The translations under genes were made by a program, and so were the position numbers. A stretch of 64,000 bases of DNA from positions 558,001 to 622,000 of the forward strand of contig CAWUHX010000131.1 in the NCBI GenBank assembly GCA_963922205.1, read 5' to 3'. Every line of letters starts with the position of its first letter. Position 1 is the stretch's first letter. A model generated the notes under the pieces. It was given only the letters and a program-made list of their open reading frames with translations. It was not told the origin of the DNA and did not search any database. This stretch comes from Romanomermis culicivorax. Taxonomy: Eukaryota > Nematoda > Enoplea > Mermithida > Mermithidae. Shown here one piece after another: positions 35,301 to 48,400 of this stretch.

Positions 35301-36780
35301 AACGCATAGTCACCGCGCAAAAAAATCCTATTTTTCTATACATTTGATTTTTTCAGAGCCCTCCGGAGTATTGCGTAACTTACTTTTTGTCGTCCTTTTT
35401 GGACAAGACATAAACGTTGAACTTCGGTTGCGATTCAAAATATCTGTACATGAGGCCGCCGCCTCCGAAGAAAATGCAAGCGAACCAACTGAGCATTAGC
35501 AAAAGACCGAACATGCGTCTGAGATCGTGACTTCTGAAGAAAGATGTGAAGTAGTTTTTCGATGTCAAAGGAACTTCTGTTTTTTATACTGCCGAAATGA
35601 AGATCCACAGAGGCTCTGACGTTTAATGTTTCCACAAAATTGAGAAATGAGATTATGAACGACATGAACGAATGATTCAAAGAGCAAAAGATTTGATCAT
35701 TGGAAACAAGAAGTCTGTAAAACACGAGTCAAGGGAAGACTTCGCAAAATCTTGCAAAAGACATGGAAAAGATAGATGTGCTACATTTCATTTCAATATT
35801 GATTTATGAAGAAATGAATTGTAACGCACAGGTTGAAGACGGACAGTGTTTCAATCACTCTACTATTGAGCACTAGCCCTGCACGTTTATAATTCGAGAA
35901 AAACAGACTACAAATAAAAACAACCTTGATATTTTTTCTCACCTATAAAAAATTGGTCTACTGACCACGATATACTCGTTAAACGTGAACAGTAATAAAT
36001 TCGAAATGGTCACCATATTCAAGGTTCTCAAAAATATGGGCGGCCATTTGCGGAGTAAAATCGTGGTGTTGAAACTGAATAGATTCAATGGCGGGACACA
36101 CCAGGCTACCAAGGCCAGGGCGTGGAACCAATCGACCAGCGAACAATGGAGTACGAGCAGATAAAATACGTTCTTGAAGGTTTTTCGCCTGATAATATAT
36201 GTACAGTCGAAGCCGGTACCCCTCACACACAAATTCAATATCACCCTGTTTAAAGTGTGGTGAATGAAGAACTCATTTCAGCAAAATCAGATTTAGTCGT
36301 CAGTTCTGTGAAAGCAATGGCTCAGCTAAGATTCATCTTTAAGAGCAGCAAACTTCTGGTGTCTCTACGTTTTACCTTAATAATGATCATTTGAAATATA
36401 TGATAAATGCGAATTTAAATTTTTAAAAACGTGTTGAATGACTTGTCAGGGATTTTTGAAGATTTCGCGCTCATAGTTAATGAATGACTCTTGTGAAATA
36501 TGTGATAATTTTTTTAAAAGTTTTAACAAGTTTGCTGCAAACGCGTCGAAAAAAGCATGTTCCTCAAATAACTTTACCTGTTGAACACAAGGACTTGAAT
36601 CACAAAAACGTTGAGCGCTATGGAAAAAACACCCAGCAAAGCGCATGTCCAATAAACAATCAAGCTTAAATTATTGTTTGGTGAATGTTTGACGTCAGAA
36701 GCAAAAGTCGACAAGTTCAGGCCTTGATCCAGAAAGTAAGAATCCGTATCATTGAAAGGGATGATTTTTTCGTGTGGCAT
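32056..36780 (-). CDS. Class A (rhodopsin-like) GPCR, TM1-TM5; 3' part missing
   Basis: Five exons, 36780-36578, 36245-35943, 35533-35384, 32763-32654 and 32338-32056, join in phase through GT-AG sites. The product starts MPHEKIIPFNDTDS, with NDT and NLS as N-glycosylation sites. Class A landmarks are visible: N1.50 in TM1 (ALNVFVI), D2.50 in TM2 (LHCSLVDWF), a degenerate DRY after TM3 (NEYIVVSRPIFYR), W4.50 in TM4 (MLSWFAC), and CYASLIHKIR with Tyr5.58 at the end of TM5. A Ser-rich third intracellular loop (RRTLRQASSVSMGSDS) follows, with likely phosphorylation sites. The frame then hits a strong donor, so TM6 and TM7 must lie in further exons. None is seen in the 512 bp before the retroelement or to its left. 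The ligand is unknown; peptide or chemosensory receptors are equally possible. It could be a truncated gene. Confidence 0.8.
32654..32763 (-). CDS. GPCR exon 4: extracellular loop 2
   Basis: The acceptor is TATTTTACAG and the donor TTG|GTGAGT. It encodes VTYLIPKKRPLNSGNI and DDLLQRTFLLIAL. The first codon, split with exon 3, creates an NVT glycosylation site, fitting an extracellular loop. Confidence 0.8.
32764..35383 (-). other. GPCR intron 3 with repeats
   Basis: A 2.6-kb intron. It includes a relative of the TATAGTCTG MITE (33830-33945), a degenerate GTCGAC minisatellite (about 34490-34850) and three copies of ATAGTTGAGGACAAC-like sequence near 34415, 34900 and 35010. No exon is seen. Confidence 0.55.
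34490..34850. repeat. Degenerate GTCGAC minisatellite
   Basis: About fourteen imperfect units of 17-20 bp around GTCGACTnnnTGGGAnn occur in two blocks, split by a GCTTATGCTTAGGCT-type stretch near 34685-34735. The palindromic SalI-like core recurs while the rest varies. Confidence 0.6.
35384..35533 (-). CDS. GPCR exon 3: TM4
   Basis: The acceptor is TCTTTCTTCAG and the donor AAAAA|GTAAGTTA. It encodes RRMFGLLLMLSWFACIFFGG and a loop ending SKKDDK. Trp4.50 is present. Confidence 0.82.
35943..36245 (-). CDS. GPCR exon 2: TM2 and TM3
   Basis: The acceptor is CTTTAAACAG and the donor ATAG|GTGAGA. It encodes the first cytoplasmic loop, TM2 with LHCSLVDWFHAL, a loop, and TM3 ending FTFNEYIVVSRPIFYR. 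The usual Cys at the top of TM3 is not seen. Confidence 0.82.
36578..36780 (-). CDS. GPCR exon 1: start codon, N-terminus and TM1
   Basis: The ATG at 36780-36778 follows a spliced 5'UTR (36781-36894, acceptor ATTTTTCAG). TM1 is LIVYWTCALLGVFSIALNVF. The donor is AACAG|GTAAAG. Confidence 0.8.
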
Positions 36781-36894
36781 TTTAAAGAGTCAAATTCGAA
36801 TACAAATTAAAGAAGACAATGCCATTAATACCATGGACCACTTCGTAATAAATAATCGACCCGGAACTGGAATTTTCTGAGCTAACAAAACTAT
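36781..36894 (-). other. GPCR 5' untranslated part of exon 1
   Basis: Sequence between a TATTTTTCAG acceptor and the start codon. It implies at least one non-coding first exon upstream, which I could not locate. Confidence 0.45.
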
Positions 36895-38112
36895 CTGAAA
36901 AATATGAATGGTTGGTTATTGATGCAAGGAATCTTGGTAATACAGTTGAAAAACCTGAAATCAATTCTTTCCCGTCATTTGCCAACATCACAATTCAACG
37001 CTTATTTCAGTGCTGCTTATTATTAAATAGAGACAATGAGGACCTTCATGCAATTTATCAAGTTAAAAAGAATTCAAACGTCATACCATATGGAAAAATT
37101 TGTTCCACCATGAACTTACATTTAAGATAAGTGTCATTCTTTATAAGAAAAAAATCAATGCAAAGTAGCTGGAGGAAGAGAGCAAAGTGAAACAAGTGCA
37201 CGAAAGCTTGATAAAGAAACAAAAGGTCAGATAACGATGTCTTCCTGACAGACTCAACGTCGACCTTTTCATGCCTCATTACCTGTGGAAAGTAACCTCA
37301 TTAACTTTGAACGAAACAAGACTAATCGTGGCTATAGATTCAACGAGTATACGGTAAGACGAAAGGAACATTCCACAACAACGTTTTTGTGTCGTCTGGG
37401 TCAGATTTGCAAAAAAAAAAAATTATACATTTATGATCCGATCCATACAGTCCCTATTTGTTAACGACAAAGTGCAAAACAAAAAAGCAACATATCAGTT
37501 TCATCAAGAAAGCAAAATTTAATGCGAATTCTTCATCGAAATTGACGTCATTCATCATCGTTTCTAAGGAACAATGTTGTTAGGCTAACAACTCACACTC
37601 GATAAATAAGAAAAGCTTGACCTCTTTAAATTAAAAAATAAGGAAGAAGTTCCTTAGTTATGCAGTTACTGAGGAAAATTCGAAAGAACTGGAATAAGTG
37701 GAAGGCTAAAGAAAGGAAGGAATAACGAATGGGGAAGATTGTCATCTGTTGACTGTTTTACTACAATTAGCTCAATGTTCTTGCGGCTTAAGAAAGAAAA
37801 TAAAGGACAAAGTACACAAAAATAATTAAGCAATAGATAAAACAGATTTAGTGTAGAAATTTATAAAACCGCTCAATCTCGAGAGTTCATTCAAAAATTC
37901 TAGGCGACTACAATTGTGCAGTCCATTACAATTCTGAGAAACATTTAAAGACTGAATATTTAGCCAATTTCTTTTCAAACAATAATCGGAATGAAGTAGT
38001 CCGCATGCAGATAATAATAAGGATAATAATGATAGGTTTATTATCCGCCTGAAAACTCTTTTACATTCCGATTTCCGTTTTGAAACAATCCGCGTACGCC
38101 TAATTGTGGTTT

Positions 38113-38230
38113 ATTGTTAGCAAGAACATCCTATTATTACGTTCCAATGTTCCAAAAAATGAACTGGCTTGAAACACTAAGGTGGACATCATACAGTACC
38201 GCTTGTAATGATCAGCGGGTGAGTCAGATC
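38113..38230. repeat. 118-bp direct repeat, copy 1
   Basis: It differs from 38478-38595 at two positions only. It starts ATTGTTAGCAAGAACATCC and ends GTGAGTCAGATC. It is a recent segmental duplication with 247 bp between copies. Confidence 0.9.
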
Positions 38231-38477
38231 GGATAAACTGAGGCGACATAGGCGTGATAAACATTGTCTATTTTTCTCAGATTGCTGGTGAATTATGAAA
38301 CCGAAGGACAAGATCTGCTTTAAATTTGTTGCCAAATTATCATAATGTTATATGATACTGAAAATTTGTGAAAACCCGACTATTTTCGAACATTGGAGTA
38401 AAAATATTCACTTAAAGCTTTGCGTAAACAACCATTAGGTTTTGACAATTTCAACTTTGCAAGCATATAGAAATCTG

Positions 38478-38595
38478 ATTGTTTGCAAGAACATCCTATT
38501 ATTACCTTCCAATGTTCCAAAAAATGAACTGGCTTGAAACACTAAGGTGGACATCATACAGTACCGCTTGTAATGATCAGCGGGTGAGTCAGATC
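38478..38595. repeat. 118-bp direct repeat, copy 2
   Basis: The partner of 38113-38230, with two mismatches. An open frame through it is short and not conserved in copy 1, so no gene is called. Confidence 0.9.
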
Positions 38596-41500
38596 AAGCC
38601 TAATTCAAAGTTAAATCGGTACAGCAAATACAAAATCCCTAATTCTCCCTCGCTTGTCACAACGAACAAATACCAAAAAATTTGCAACCAGATTTTTCCA
38701 TTTTCCGAACATTCTTCGATTTGGTCGAGGGCTTCGCCCCAACACTAAAATGAAAGGACATGAATAGCCACGCCGCGATCACTACGGTCTAAATCAATCA
38801 AAGAAAAATAACTAACAAAGACAATAATACAGTATGAGATAAAAAAGATCACCGACTATACAATCAACGGCTGCAGCATTCGCCGGTCACCAATTTTTGA
38901 ATGAGCTGCGGAAAAAATACGCAGCTCATATATGCTAATTCGATGACCAGAATTCAAGAAAGAAGAAAATGCAGATACAGAACAAGCAAAAAGAGAATCT
39001 ACATTTGATATCCCATGGGATACGATCCGGATTGTGTTAATTAAATTTTGGTCGGGTATCGAAAAAAACTAGTCATAGTGCAACTGATGGGGCGTATTAT
39101 TGGATAAGAAACCGCTGTTACTGATCGGATGAATTAGAATTTCGTGCAAATGGTAGTAAAAAAGTTTACCGTAATCAGGAAAGATGTTATTTGGTAATTG
39201 GTTTTTGTATAAGCAAAATGAGAATGGATTTTTTGCCAGAAATTTCATTGGTGAAGTTGATTGATAAACTGAATTAATATTTTTCGTTTAACATGGTTCG
39301 AAATTTCGGCCATTCTTACTTATATCGCCGTTTCGATTAGGGTAAATCGGACCAACGGAACCACGGATCTGAAGCGAAGACATTTTTGAGGATAGAAATC
39401 TAGCGATGGCTCACGGGCCTATTCCGTGAAAGATGACGGCTAAACGAGCCAAATGATAGTTGTGGCTAGAACTTGATCGAATCGAGCCATATTCTGCATT
39501 CTAAAGTTCATGTTCTGCAAAACTGAAAACGGGTTCCTGAGCAGATATGCAATGGTCTTAGAACAGCCGAAAAAGTCTACAATTTTGATATTTTCCAGAA
39601 TTACTGCAATTTGAGTGAAAAACGAGCATTTTTACGTTTTTCTGAAAAATCTCGAAAAATTAAAATTTTTATAAAAAAACAAATATGTCCACCGGATTCC
39701 CCGTGCGAAATAATCTACCCTCTTTGCCAACCCCATAAAAACCAAGACGCCACCCTCCGCCAGCAAGCCATGATCTCAGAAATCCACTCTGAAGAGTTTC
39801 CGTATATATAAACATAGGAGGGGGAGCAACGCCTTTGATTGGCTAGTTTCAGAAATTCTCATCCTTTGATGTGACGCTCATCTTTATTTTTTTCAAGATG
39901 CCATCTTGATTTCCTTTTCAAGATTATGTTGAAAAAATTGCGATGCACTGTGAAAGAAAGTCGAACATCGAAAAACGCTTACATCTTGATTTTTTTGCGA
40001 CTTGAAATTTTTGCGATGCATATTGAAAAAATGTTGTGCATCATGTTCGGAGGTAACGATTTTTTTCAAGTGGTTACAAATTTTTTTAAGCGGTAACGAT
40101 TTTTTTCAGGTGACCCTTCTTGTATTCCGTATGTATGAATATCAAAAATTGATTTTTTGACAATGATCAGATTTTGGGAGTTAGCACTTTACCTAGAAAA
40201 AATTTTCATTTCTTCATGAAGTTGAAATTGAGAACTCATATCTTGGCTGGTTGGCTGAAAACTATAGCAATGCATACTAATCGCATGTTGTTTTTTGAAT
40301 CGTTTTTACTTTGAATTTTTATGCATATTTTTATTTCTTCTCTGGTTTTGAAGTACAGCACATTACATCTAATCTCTTGATGGAAATTTCGCATCTTCAC
40401 TTCTCACATCAGAACCTTGCGAATTTCTGTAAGACTGATTCATGATACACTTTTTCCTGCTTGAGGAATTACAAAAAATGTTTTTTCAGTTTAATTTATA
40501 CGAAGCAAGGTGAAACTGTATTTCACATATTTGCCAGTGCGAATGATGCAACTTATTTGTAATAATTTTCGCTGGTAAAATTCATCCCAGTGAAATTGTT
40601 GATGAAGTTTCTCCAGTGAAAAATATTTCGCCGGTGAAATTGCTGGTGAAGTTTTTGAAATACTTGAAAAGTTTCACTGGCTCGATAAAAACGGGTCCCA
40701 GGCTCGAATCACACCGAATTTCAAAGATAGTTTAGAAAACTAGACGAACGGTCATTATACACGCTAACTGAATCATCACTCAATACTGGAATTTTGATTT
40801 AATGAATTATGTACAGTATTTTTGCTTAAGTCACTCATAATGACATGGACGATGCAGTTAACCGGTGAAAATATGGAAAAACACAAAGCTTGTGAGCGAT
40901 TTTGGAGAGCAAAAATTTTTCGACCACGCAATGCGGCTAAACAACCTGATAACTTGATCAAACCGTCAAAATTTTATGCACAAGTCACAGGTGTCGACAA
41001 AATTCCATGTAAACCAAAAGAGTTAAGCATGATAGTTTCTGTAAATTTGACATCGTTGTCGAGAAGAAATTTCATTTTTGCTACAGTATGAAGTTTTCTC
41101 TTCGCTGCCAAATCTAGCCACTATTTCAATTGTCATGTCTGCCACTCAACTTAATGAACTATAGAACATGAATTGCTTTTTACTTGGCCTATTCTTGCTA
41201 TCCCGTCCACGTGGCTTAGCTTTATTCATATATATTGAATTTTTCGAAAATAAGAAGTTATTTTCTTCGAATTTTATTCTTAACAGAATTGAGCAAAAAA
41301 TTTACACGAACTTTTGGAAAAGAATATACAATTTCGATCAAACATTTTTCATTTATATATATGTATATATAAACATACTACCATAAATACGAATAAAAAA
41401 GTGAATAACAATAACGTGAAGATTCACAATCAGGCTGTTCATTACATACGTTTTTGGAAATATAAAAATATAGCACGAAATTGGCGGGCTCAAACAAAAA

Positions 41501-41875
41501 AAGAAAAAATGAGCGAAAATTGTACTAAATTTCAGGCACGAATGTTTCGAAGTTGAATTTTTCCAATAAAATTTGATCGAATAATTGCGATCATTTATCA
41601 ATCAAAATCACGTACATACGTGTATAAAAATATAAAAATTGGAGTGGTTCAAAAACCTGAGTTTCGTCGACTAAAATGTCGCGCGAGACCGCGGAGCTTG
41701 TATGTATGAGGAAACCTTTTTTTGGATAGGAGACAAATGCATGGCTTTTACATCAGTTTAGCCAACATTCAAAAACTTTCGACACTGACATGCAGCATAT
41801 TTATATGCAAATTTCGCTGAATTATTCACGTTATTTTAGGTCAGACACCATTTCCGCATTTTTAGAGTCAAAAAT

Positions 41876-41881
41876 TTTATT
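41876..41881 (-). terminator. Possible polyadenylation signal of the Expanded-like gene
   Basis: AATAAA on the minus strand, 94 nt after the stop codon at 41975. Confidence 0.4.
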
Positions 41882-41974
41882 ACAGTCAAAAAAAATCATA
41901 AGAAAAGCTCATGCGACTCTGCGCCGATAAAAATAACAAAGAAGTTGATTTTCGGAAAAAAATCGAAGTACCAG

Positions 41975-42450
41975 TCACCTGGTGGCCTGCTCCGCCGCCA
42001 AGACATTACAATTGACTGCATAAACACCGCTGACACCGTTAGAAAAGTTTGTGTACTCTTCCCGATCGGTAGCGTTCGCCAAATTATAAACGAAATCGCC
42101 CGTCGCCCCGTTCTTTCTAGCGTGAAAATTGCCGCGTAATTTTTCGTCGTCGTAAGCGCAGTTTTGTCGCGATGGATAAAAGTTACAGCGCCACTGTTGG
42201 TCTTGGTTTAAAGCGCTATTCGACGTAGAATAAGGAGGCGGCGGCGGTAAAAACAAGACAGCGTCGGCGCAGTTATTACGTGACGCTACGGGTGCGGCCA
42301 AATTGGGTGTCGAGGAAAATCGATTTTCGTACGACGAAGATTGCAGGGGCTGGACGAGCGCCGATGGCGACATTTCGATGGAAGTAGTCATATTCGGATC
42401 AATAAATGATTCATTTTGAGGTCGGAAATCCTTATTGATAACGAGATTGT
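41975..42450 (-). CDS. ex: Expanded-like last exon with PPxY motif
   Basis: The acceptor is TTTTTTCAG and a stop codon lies at the low end. It holds LFLPPPPPYSTS (PPxY, codons at 42230-42247), the kind of motif by which Expanded binds the WW domains of Yorkie. The protein ends LAAEQATR. Confidence 0.88.
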
Positions 42451-45400
42451 CTGAAAAAACCAATCAATTAGCCAGTTGAAGACATATAATTTTCTATAAA
42501 AACAGATACACCATACTATTTATATGAAATGCGAACTTATGAAATTCATCAAGTAAACGTTTCCCAAGGTTCAAACAATCATTTACAACATTCTGAGCAA
42601 GAATGTCGACATTTTCCTACACAATCTTGACAAGTCGTGATTAGAATGCTTGACTATTTTTTGAAAGAAACAGTTATTTTTCGTACAAGCCCCCTTGGGC
42701 ATCTATAAAAATACAAGTTAAATTGTACCGCAATGCAAATGTTGTGTACAGTTGCAGAAGAATATTAACACTGAATCTTCCGAATCGTTCATCGTTACAT
42801 ATTTCACTTTGTCTTGTAGAGAAATGCAGTCAGTATTCTGCGTCATGTAATAAGGAAGTGACACGGGGATTCCTTCCATTCATAGCTAAGGGTCACCACA
42901 TGCCATTATCATGTCCTCAAAAAATAGCCGACAGGATACTTAGACTAAAAGAAGCCGTTTCAACCCCACCCTTAACTGACTAAAATATATAAAAAATGCC
43001 GATTTTGATTGCTAAAAATGCTTAGTTTTCACAATTAATTGAGTAAAATATAGAAAAAATGTCGACTTTTGTGTTAAAAATGGTTAATTTTGACAATGAA
43101 AGTGTGAAAAATGTTTCAAGAACTTTCCCGGATTTATAGGCGTATTTTTCAGACAATTTTGGCAGTTTTTGATGTTTTGCCCCTCCGATCATCTCCACTA
43201 AAAATGCATTCGACTACCCGTCCGAGCCTCAGGTCGCTGTTCGTTACATGCATGATCGAGAGCGTTACATGCGATTCATCTTTTGATCAAAGTAACTGGG
43301 CATTTATTGCATGTCATGACACTATTCTCCATACATGTAACGGGGCCCGGGATCTGGAGGGGGTAAAACGTCTCTTTTGGGGTCAGGGCCAGTATTTTTT
43401 TAATGGCATACCCATAAGCGGTGCCGCTAATGACAGTTTCACTCCATTAGCGCAAAAAATTTTTATAAGAAAAATATATCATATTCATCATAATAAATTC
43501 TGAAATAAAAATTAGCGCTAATGACGAAAATTTTCAAAAAAAAAACAGTGGCCGGGGATCACTGATTACTCAAAATTTTAAGGTGGTCTATGGAGGAAAA
43601 AAAATTTTTTTCATCGAAAAAAGTTCCAAAAACGGTTCAAATAATAGTGATTCTTGTCTAAAAAACCGTAAAAACATATTTATGGCGGAAGCGCTGAGGA
43701 AATTGACGTTTTGACTATTTATAGTTCAAAAATTGACATTTTCATCAACAAATTGGAATTTTTCAGTATTTTTCCGATCAAAAGTATGGGGGTCCCTATG
43801 TCTACCATATGACCGACAATTTCTGGAAGGGGTTCCTATTGCACTCTCGCCATGTACATGTATGCCATTCTCATGAACTCGACTTAAATTACCCACGCAA
43901 CTAACAATCAAAAAATGCACATAGTAAGTATATCGAAAAAGAAAAGAAGAAAATTACATTTTACATAAATCAAAGAACAGCTAGTTTTTACCTATTTTTT
44001 TCATCGCCCTAATCATGTCAGCCAAATTTATTGCTAAAACGCGATGATGAATACTGGTTAAAATTACTAATCATCATTTTTAGAAGTTGTGCACAATGGC
44101 GTTTTTGTAAATCAGTTAATTCGGAATTGTTTATTTTAATACCGTTTCGATTTTCTAGACATGTTGTTGCTTATTCGTTTATTATATATTTGTTTATTTT
44201 AATAATTAATTTATTTATATATATTTATTATTTAATATTAATTTATTTTAATTATTTTTAATGTTTATTTTAATACCGTTTATTATAATTATTCATAATC
44301 AGACGAATCAGACCGATGTTTGAAAAATGAACTTAAGCGTTGCTGTTTCTGGTATTAGTCTTTGAGCAGCAATAAAATTGTACGGATAATATTTACCTGC
44401 GAGCCACGCAGATTCATGCCAGCTCCTGGGCCGCAAAAGGTCATTCCCGCAAGGGCGTCGCGCTACCGTTCCCGTACCACGGCGGCTACCGTTTTTATTG
44501 GTGCCGCTTCGAAAACGTATGTCTTGCAAGCTAGTATCGTCGCATAATGCCCTGATCATAGGTAAATCGACGTCCTGGCGACTACTGATCATACTTTTCA
44601 GTTCGTTAAGATCCATTTCATCGGGAGAAAAATGATGTTCGCCGCGGCAAGATGAGCATAAATTTTCTGCATTTTGTGTGTAATTTTGTTCGTTCACAAC
44701 AAACGCCGTTTCGGCGTCTGACGATATTGTTCGTCGTTGGTGCCTGGAACCACCGACGCCTGCTTGTCCACCTTTGGCCAAAAATTTTTGCCTGTAGGCC
44801 ATGAGGCGGCTGTTAAGGTGGGAACTGTTTAGCGCTCTTCCGATCTGCATACTTTGGACGCGGCTTACCGGAGCCTGAAGAAACGAAGGGCATGTTCAAT
44901 TGATGAACGCAAAACTACAAGGACTGAAAAATACTTTTATAACCAGAAAAATTATTTCGAAACTTTTGTATCAGTTTGTCTAGTCTCTTAAATACATACG
45001 AGTACATAAATTCGAGAAAAATTACTGAAAACTTTCCGATAAGTTTTGTACAAGACCATGCATTTTTGAAGAATTTCTGAGCTTTTATTAAAAGTTCACA
45101 ATTTTGCGATCAAACCTTGTCAAAACCGCTATTTTAGCGTTCAAAGCATTCAACAACATTCGTTTAGCTTTAGCTCGAAACAAAATTACATCTCCGATGT
45201 CTCGTCTCTTGATTTTGAGGAAACTAAGGAACTCAAAAAAACACACTTCACCTGAGAGCATATGAAGCCGTAGCTTCTATCCGCAAAATTGCATGAATTT
45301 TTGTTTTTCATAGGAACATTCATATTGTAAATGCTTGTACTGCTGCTGCTGGTAGGTCTTTGCTTCAAATATAGACCGTACGAGTAGAAATGCTCGCTCT

Positions 45401-48400
45401 GGCGCCCAAAATTTTGATTATTGTCTGCGACGTTAGAATTTTCGCAACTATTCTCGTGAAAATAATAATGGGAAGTGGACGAAGATGGGAAAACGTTTGA
45501 CAAATAAGCACCAGAATTCGATGGATATTGGAAATTTACGTCACAATTTTTCGTATTGTTATTGTGCGTAGCAGCTCGCCCTTGAATATTCGACCAATTG
45601 ATCAACTGATTCTCGATATTGGACAAACAGTTACAGTTGCCATCGGCGAAGTTACAATGGCAATGCGACGGCATAATATTTCCTGCAAATTAAAAAGCTA
45701 TGTGATTCAAAACCACATGAGAAAGCTAAAAGTGCCTAGATGGAGCTTGTAAAAAATTGATATGCAATAGCATGTCTCAGAAACTTGATTTAACAACATA
45801 TCATTCGAATAAAGGTCGAAATCGAGAATATATTCGATAATTACTAGACATAATTCATTGCAATCAGGAGCGGGAATTCATATGGCTTAAAAACAATATG
45901 ACAACCGGAATAGAAATCTCAATGGAAGACACTTCATTCATGAAATTAGTTTAGATAAATTCATTCATGATATGACTAAAATTGAGTACGATATGGAGAA
46001 CAGGATATATTATCAGCTTGTCATCATTCCTCAACTAAAACTTTTAATAAACTCGCCCGAGATCAGTTTTTTGCGATAGGGATTAGGTCAAACCTAGCCG
46101 GGATCGGTCGGTAATGGGATTGACATTAAAATTTATCGATCATTTTATACTCCGGAACACTGCTTTTTAGAGGCATAAGCATTACCGCAGCCACTATTTT
46201 TCTTAATTTGTATTAATTTTTTTATCTGACCAAAATTTACATTAGCACAGGCCCAACTTTATGAGTGTTACGCTAAAAAAATACTACTCCGACCGAAGTA
46301 GGATTTTTCGAGAGGCATTATTCGTACAACTATCCTTATCGTTACAAAAGATCTGAGTGAGCAGAAAATTCTGGTACTGGAAAGTCTCAATAGCGGAGAA
46401 TTAAAAAAAAGTGACAGCAAGCTTTTGCAAACAATCGAAGATTTCGATTGAGAACCGAAAAGAACGCCTTTGGTCAAGTTTCCATAGAATCGAATTTGAG
46501 CATGATTACTTTCTAAGCATTATGTGGCACGTGCCCACATACTTATCGTTTTTGTTTGAACTATATGCCAACATCTCATGTTTTGAGGTTTTTAGTTCTT
46601 GAATTGGATTTAGGGAACTGGAAAAACACTTAAATTTTGATTATAATTAAATTTATCTTCTCGTGACTTCATTCTGAAATCAACAGAATCTAATTCGATA
46701 TGCTCATGACTAGTTCAACAAATTGCAAGCATTATTTGGTAGTTTCATACCCAAAAAAACTGTTTCAACTTTCACTCACAAATGTTGAAATGATGCACTT
46801 CATTGCTTCATAAATCATGAACATGCTCATAAAACATATGCTGAAAGTCCGACCACTTTTTCTCGGGATGGGGATCACAACTGGAACAGGGATTAGCCAA
46901 TCCAGGTCGGCTTCGGGATCCCCACCGAACCTCAATTACGTACATATTAGGGATACAACGGGTAGTGAATTTCGATTTATTCGGGTTTGGGTTCGGGTAG
47001 TCCTATTTGATTTATTCGGGTTCGGGTATTGATCCTAAATTTACTCAGGTTCGGGTAATTCAATAAACATAGATTAACTTTTTTCTTGTATTACTGCATT
47101 GCAGTATGCATACTTTACATGGGTTATGTTCATTGTGTCAATGATTCTCATATAATAAAGTATCGGCACTTTTGTTGACACGATTTGTTAAGGTATAGAG
47201 AAACGATTTGGGAACGTAGAACATAATGAGTATGAAAAACTTACAGTAGATAGCTGAGCACAAGTTTAAAGGAGCAATGTCATTTCAGAATGCACATTGT
47301 CACATCACAACATACCTTGATCCATGTTACAAGAATAGATTTTTTCCAAAAATTCAACGGTAACACTGGCGACCAGTCTTATTGAAAAATACATTGAACA
47401 AAGTGCAATAGATATAGAACCTCAGCCAATGAAGAAATGAAACAAAACAAAACCATCTACAACTTCCGCAGGCTTGAGTATGGGATTCATGAAGACCCTT
47501 TAATTGATGGCCATTAAATAAAAAAAACTTTCCAATTTTGGTGCGTGTTGTAAGAAGATATTTGGCATCACCACTAGGGCTGTTTCGAGTACTCAAACTC
47601 GAACTCAATTAAAACTCGACAATTTTGGCAACTTGAACTCAAACTCGAAAACTTCGAAATTTAAAACTCGAACTCAAACTCGATTTTTTTCAACCATTAT
47701 TTCGAGTTCTTTTTGAGTTTAAACTTTAAAATATAATGGAATTAAGAAATCCTGCTTAGTGTTTAAGATAAAGATACGTCATAAGTAACATAATTTCTCA
47801 AACATTTTATTCATCTAACAAACCACATTTTTCATTATCAATTAATCAATATTTGAATTTTGTTTCAATCAAATTCAACTTGCAAAACAATAGACGTTCT
47901 GCTTGATTGCCTGATAAACAATTTCTTCAAAGCCATCCCAAAAAATACTTTTTCTAGGCATTTTATTAATGATGTCAAGTCAAATATTGCTTAAATAGAT
48001 AAAACGTATAATTGGTGTGGTAAAACAAAATAATGCATTTGATTAAAAAAATAGGATCTGCTTCAACCTGGAAGTATGACACAAATAGTGACTGCATAAA
48101 ATTCTATACCTAGTAACTATGACATATGCTAAACAGTTCTATTTAGTTCAGTTGTACCAAACCAGGTGCATAATAATATTGACTGGCATTTATGTAACAA
48201 AATGGACGCTTATATACAATAGTGAATTATACCCGAACTCGACTCGGAAAAATTTTCAAACTCGAACTCGAACTTGGAAAAGCAAAAGGAGCAAACTCGA
48301 ACTCGAACTTGAAATTACTAAAATTCTCTGATCGAAACAGCCCTAATCACCACTAGTGATGGACCGATGCATCGGCATCGGCCGATTGTTGCATTTTTCT

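Larger units (their letters stand above)
36895..41875. other. Intergenic region between the GPCR and the Expanded-like gene
   Basis: About 5 kb with no supported gene. It contains the 118-bp duplication (38113-38230 and 38478-38595), a short repeat around AATGTTGTGCATCATGTTC near 40030 that also occurs near 34268, and GGTGAAATT-type simple repeats near 40540-40680. The GPCR promoter and first exon should lie in its left part. Confidence 0.5.
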
